The notes under the pieces: generated by a model
What the model was told of the DNA's origin: nothing
Databases searched by the model: none
What the model saw: only the letters and a program-made list of their open reading frames with translations
Position numbers and translations under genes: made by a program
DNA from: GCA-002050365 sp038235165
Lineage (GTDB): Bacteria; Acidobacteriota; Blastocatellia; Pyrinomonadales; Pyrinomonadaceae
Direction: 5' to 3'
DNA length: 64,000 nucleotides
Assembly (NCBI GenBank): GCA_038235165.1
Contig: JBBSUG010000010.1
Span: 62,001-126,000, forward strand
Part shown: positions 61,586 through 64,000 of the stretch, one piece after another
How positions within the stretch are numbered: position 1 is the stretch's first letter
How the letters are laid out: the number at the start of each line of letters is the position of its first letter

Positions 61586-62587
61586 ATGAGTGTTGATAAT
61601 GAAAGTAAAGGCACGGTGAAAATTCTGCGGCACGAAAGTGAAATCCTGAAAGACAATCCGCTCGGTGACGCATTCGTTCGTGATTTGATCGTGTACCTGC
61701 CGCCCGGTTACGACGAAAGCAAATCTTACCCGGCGGTTTGCGTGCTGACGGGTTTTACCGGGCGCGGGAAAATGATGCTCAATGACAGTGCGTTCACGCC
61801 GAATTTTGCCGTGCGAATGGACAAGCTCATCAACGCCGGCAAAATTAAACCGATGATTGCCGTTTTGCCCGACTGTTTTACGCATTACGGCGGTTCGCAG
61901 TATATCAATTCGAGCGCAACGGGCAATTACGAAGATTATTTAACGAAGGAGATCGTGCCGTTTGTTGATGAAAATTTTCGCACGATAAAAGATAAAAATT
62001 CCCGCGCCGTAATGGGCAAGTCTTCCGGCGGTTACGGCGCGTTGATAATGGCGATGCGGCACGCCGACATTTTCGGTCTGGCGTGTTCGACGAGCGGCGA
62101 CGCTTATTTTGAATACGCCTATCTGCCTGATTTCCCGAAGGCTTTTCGCGCAATTAAAGGAAATCCGAAAAAGCTGGTTGAGAAGTTCTGGAACGAAGAA
62201 GCGAAAAAAGGTAAAGACGATTTTTCCGGGTTAAATATTATCGGAATGAGCGCGTGTTATTCGCCAAACGGCGCGGAAATTGACTTACCGTTTGATGTCG
62301 AAACAGGCGCAATTCGCCAAGATATTTGGGCGAAATGGCTCGAACACGACCCGGTGCGGCTTATAGAACAGTCTGTGGAGAACTTAAAATCCCTGAAACT
62401 TTTATTTATTGATGCGGGAACGAAAGACGAGTTTTTTCTGGATTTAGGCGCGCGAATTTTGTGTGAAAAATTGAAAGAATTTAATATTCCACTTCTTCAT
62501 GAAGAATTTGACGGCGGACATTTCAATATTTCCTACCGCTACAGTCGTTCGCTGGAACTAATTTCCGAAAAAATATATTGCGGATAG
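61586..62587 (+). CDS. Esterase-D/Fes-type alpha/beta hydrolase
   Basis: 333 residues of the PF00756 esterase family (S-formylglutathione hydrolase, enterochelin esterase, mycolyltransferase relatives). Entry: RDLIVYLPPGYDESKSYPAV; the nucleophile elbow is VMGKSSGGYGALIMAMRH; the Asp/His end is in DAGTKDEFFL and EFDGGHFNISY. No signal peptide, so cytoplasmic. Substrate unknown. The ATG at 61586 is preferred over a GTG six bases earlier. It ends at a clear terminator. Confidence 0.85.
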   Translation: MSVDNESKGTVKILRHESEILKDNPLGDAFVRDLIVYLPPGYDESKSYPAVCVLTGFTGRGKMMLNDSAFTPNFAVRMDKLINAGKIKPMIAVLPDCFTHYGGSQYINSSATGNYEDYLTKEIVPFVDENFRTIKDKNSRAVMGKSSGGYGALIMAMRHADIFGLACSTSGDAYFEYAYLPDFPKAFRAIKGNPKKLVEKFWNEEAKKGKDDFSGLNIIGMSACYSPNGAEIDLPFDVETGAIRQDIWAKWLEHDPVRLIEQSVENLKSLKLLFIDAGTKDEFFLDLGARILCEKLKEFNIPLLHEEFDGGHFNISYRYSRSLELISEKIYCG

Positions 62588-62599
62588 CGGTCCAAAAAA

Positions 62600-62632
62600 C
62601 CCGCACGAAACAACGATGCTGCTTCGTGCGGG
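62600..62632 (+). terminator. Intrinsic terminator of the esterase gene
   Basis: CCCGCACGAA (62600-62609) pairs exactly with 62623-62632 around a 13-base loop, followed by CTTCTG. It lies 12 bases after the stop codon and before the convergent DUF962 gene. Confidence 0.8.
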
Positions 62633-62658
62633 CTTCTGTGGCGTATCAGAAACACGTC

Positions 62659-62988
62659 CTATGTTTTATTCAAGACTCTTTCGACTTCGCCGTTCATCTT
62701 ACCGATCAGCATATAAAACACCATTTTATAATCGCTGATGAACGACCAGAACGGGTATGTAAATGTTGCTGGTTTGTTGTGTTCGACGAAGAAATGCGAA
62801 AACCACGCGAAAGCGTAGCCGATGACCAGACACAGCGGCGAATACTGCCAGTTTCCGCTTCGCAGGATCCAAAAGAGCAGAACAAAACTCAGCATCGTCC
62901 CAATAAAATGCAGATAGCGTGTCAACGGCTGTCTGTGTTCGGCAACGTAAAAATCCCAAAATTCAGCGTAATTATTTAATTTACTCAT
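62659..62988 (-). CDS. DUF962/Mpo1-like membrane protein
   Basis: 109 residues. The Mpo1-like pattern is present: FWDFYVAEHRQPLTRYLHFI, two hydrophobic helices (IGTMLSFVLLFWILRSG and YSPLCLVIGYAFAWFSHF) and the second histidine motif HFFVEHNKPATFTYPFWSF. In yeast Mpo1 is an iron-dependent dioxygenase that alpha-oxidises 2-hydroxy fatty acids; bacterial members are little studied. ATG at 62988 is three codons after another possible start. It stands alone, opposite to the esterase gene. Confidence 0.85.
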   Translation of the reverse strand: MSKLNNYAEFWDFYVAEHRQPLTRYLHFIGTMLSFVLLFWILRSGNWQYSPLCLVIGYAFAWFSHFFVEHNKPATFTYPFWSFISDYKMVFYMLIGKMNGEVERVLNKT

Positions 62989-63038
62989 TTTTAACAATTA
63001 AATCTGAAACTTTGATCCCTAAAACTAAAACCTTTTAT

Positions 63039-63578
63039 TTAGCCGATAAACATTTCGTCTTCCGTGTAAACCCGATCAACCCGTTTTGGCGAGGGCGCGA
63101 GCAAAACTTCCAACCCTTTTCGCACACCTGCCATAATCGCCGCAATTTCCCGCGCCGGTTCAACAACTTTTTCCTGAATAAAATCCGTCGTCGTCGTCAC
63201 CTGCAGCTGCGTTCGGTCAATTGTTTGGCTGACGAGCGCAACTTTTTCTTTGGCTTCGTGGGCGGTAATTCCGACAAGCTGCTTTATTTCCGCTACTTCG
63301 TCTTTGATCAAACCGGCTGATTCGGAAAAATATTTGGTCGCGGTTGAAAGATTGCCGGAAATTTCCGTGAACTGCACCGAAATTTCTTTACCCTGATCGC
63401 CGATGGCACTGACTTTCGTCATCAGCGGCTCAACCTTTTCCTCAAGCCGACCGACCGTGCCGGTAATTCTTTTGATGATTACGGCGATGACCACCAGGGC
63501 AACCGCCATCACTATAAAAGAAACGGCGATGACGATTGACGCGATCATTATCCAAAACAGCGGTTCATTCGTATTCAT
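63039..63578 (-). CDS. Membrane-anchored coiled-coil protein (DUF948-like)
   Basis: 179 residues: one N-terminal transmembrane helix (FWIMIASIVIAVSFIVMAVA plus LVVIAVI) and a long helical, charged region with heptad-like spacing (VGRLEEKVEPLMTKVSAIGD, STATKYFSESAGLIKDEVAE) and a C-terminal polar end. It resembles DUF948 general-stress proteins of Gram-positives in architecture. It precedes the next minus-strand gene's end by 9 bases, so the two are one operon. Function unknown; a structural role at the envelope is possible. Confidence 0.7.
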   Translation of the reverse strand: MNTNEPLFWIMIASIVIAVSFIVMAVALVVIAVIIKRITGTVGRLEEKVEPLMTKVSAIGDQGKEISVQFTEISGNLSTATKYFSESAGLIKDEVAEIKQLVGITAHEAKEKVALVSQTIDRTQLQVTTTTDFIQEKVVEPAREIAAIMAGVRKGLEVLLAPSPKRVDRVYTEDEMFIG

Positions 63579-63587
63579 TCTTTCCCC

Positions 63588-64000
63588 TTATTTATTTTCT
63601 TCCATCTTCGGTTCGTTCGGAATTTCCAAAATTTTGTCCTTGTTTTCTTTGATCGGATAGGTTGGGCGACCTTCTGTAATCGCTTTCGATTCGGTGCGTC
63701 GTTTTTCATCCTGATAAGCTTCTTTGCCCGCTTCTATCGCGGCTGAAAACGGATTTTTGGTCGAACTCACCGCATCCTTCGCCTTTTCGGTCAAATCGCC
63801 GGCTTTACCGACCAAATCACCCGCTTTGTCTTTCAGGTCGGCGGCTTTGTCAGCTAACACGCCCGCTTTTTCCTGCGCCGTCTGGTAAAGTTCGGCAGCT
63901 TTTTCGCGGCTGACTTCGTAGTAATCTCCGGCTTTTTCGCCGACTATGGCGGCAGTTTCCTTAGCTTTGTCGCCGACCATTGCGGCGGTTTCCTTACCTT
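63588..64000 (-). CDS. Repeat-rich amphipathic helical protein (YtxH-like), N-terminus outside the window
   Basis: At least 137 residues, the frame continuing past base 64000. It is made of lysine/alanine/aspartate-rich units of 7 to 11 residues (GDKAKETAAIVGEKAGDYYE, KAADLKDKAGDLVGKAGDLT), i.e. long amphipathic helices of the LEA/apolipophorin or YtxH kind, followed by a polar tail (PTYPIKENKDKILEIPNEPK). Such proteins are linked to stress tolerance or membrane contact. It is upstream of the coiled-coil membrane protein in the same operon. Confidence 0.65.
   Translation of the reverse strand, partial: GKETAAMVGDKAKETAAIVGEKAGDYYEVSREKAAELYQTAQEKAGVLADKAADLKDKAGDLVGKAGDLTEKAKDAVSSTKNPFSAAIEAGKEAYQDEKRRTESKAITEGRPTYPIKENKDKILEIPNEPKMEENK

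Overview
The window looks like one contiguous piece of a moderate-GC chromosome from a Gram-negative acidobacterium, probably of the Blastocatellia/Pyrinomonadaceae type. This is inference from gene content: an Oar-like TonB receptor with a carboxypeptidase-regulatory N-terminus, a very large secreted protein ending in FG-GAP/VCBS-type repeats, an M48 peptidase with a zinc ribbon, an SpoIVB-like S55 protein and a K+-type membrane pyrophosphatase. Housekeeping genes (fabI, ligA, carA, lepB, glyA, gyrB, aroA, aspS, ssrA) are scattered among secreted and membrane proteins. No tRNA, rRNA, CRISPR array, prophage or transposase gene was recognised.

Layout. 0-9 kb: a PfkB kinase tail, fabI, a LOG-family nucleotide hydrolase, cutA, an M48 protease, an RlmD/TrmA-type RNA methyltransferase and hypothetical membrane proteins. 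9-16.9 kb: ligA, hppA, lepB-carA and a class V aminotransferase. 17-18.8 kb: an AT-rich patch with a WG-repeat protein and a small membrane protein; each has an in-frame stop codon between a plausible N-terminus and the rest. 18.9-36.3 kb: glycogen debranching enzyme, then a set of genes fitting salvage of cell-wall amino sugars. 36.5-51.3 kb: glyA, a small PLA2-like protein, gyrB, aroA, the giant secreted protein, PlsC, an alpha/beta hydrolase, the S55 protein and a ppGpp-hydrolase-like HD protein. 51.3-56 kb: tmRNA, then a tightly packed DNA-repair operon (MBL exonuclease, ATP-dependent ligase, UvrC-like protein without GIY-YIG). 56-64 kb: a PqqD-like protein, aspS, peroxiredoxin, PflA-like radical SAM protein, DUF2721, esterase, Mpo1-like DUF962 and two coiled-coil or repeat-rich proteins.

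Two gene systems stand out. (1) Peptidoglycan sugar recovery: a secreted protein joining a serine beta-lactamase-fold domain (YbbE/AmiE-like) to an exo-N-acetylmuramidase domain (NamZ/YbbC-like), a secreted NagZ-type GH3, a sodium/solute symporter directly coupled to murQ, a BadF-type amino-sugar kinase and nagA. This matches the logic of the Bacillus ybb/mur cluster, with a symporter plus kinase where Bacillus uses a PTS. (2) The repair operon has the ligase-associated exonuclease and ligase, but its third gene is a UvrC that keeps its UVR and RNase H-like nuclease parts and lacks the GIY-YIG nuclease.

The most unusual non-gene signal is a dispersed family of short tandem repeats with 7- or 9-base units at well over ten places. 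They lie between genes, over stop codons and inside coding regions. At several sites two arrays face each other as the arms of a long hairpin. One in-frame heptamer array forms the linker of the AmiE-NamZ fusion. A second repeat family, about 230 bp long with hairpin-like inverted ends, occurs twice (near 4.4 and 22.2 kb).
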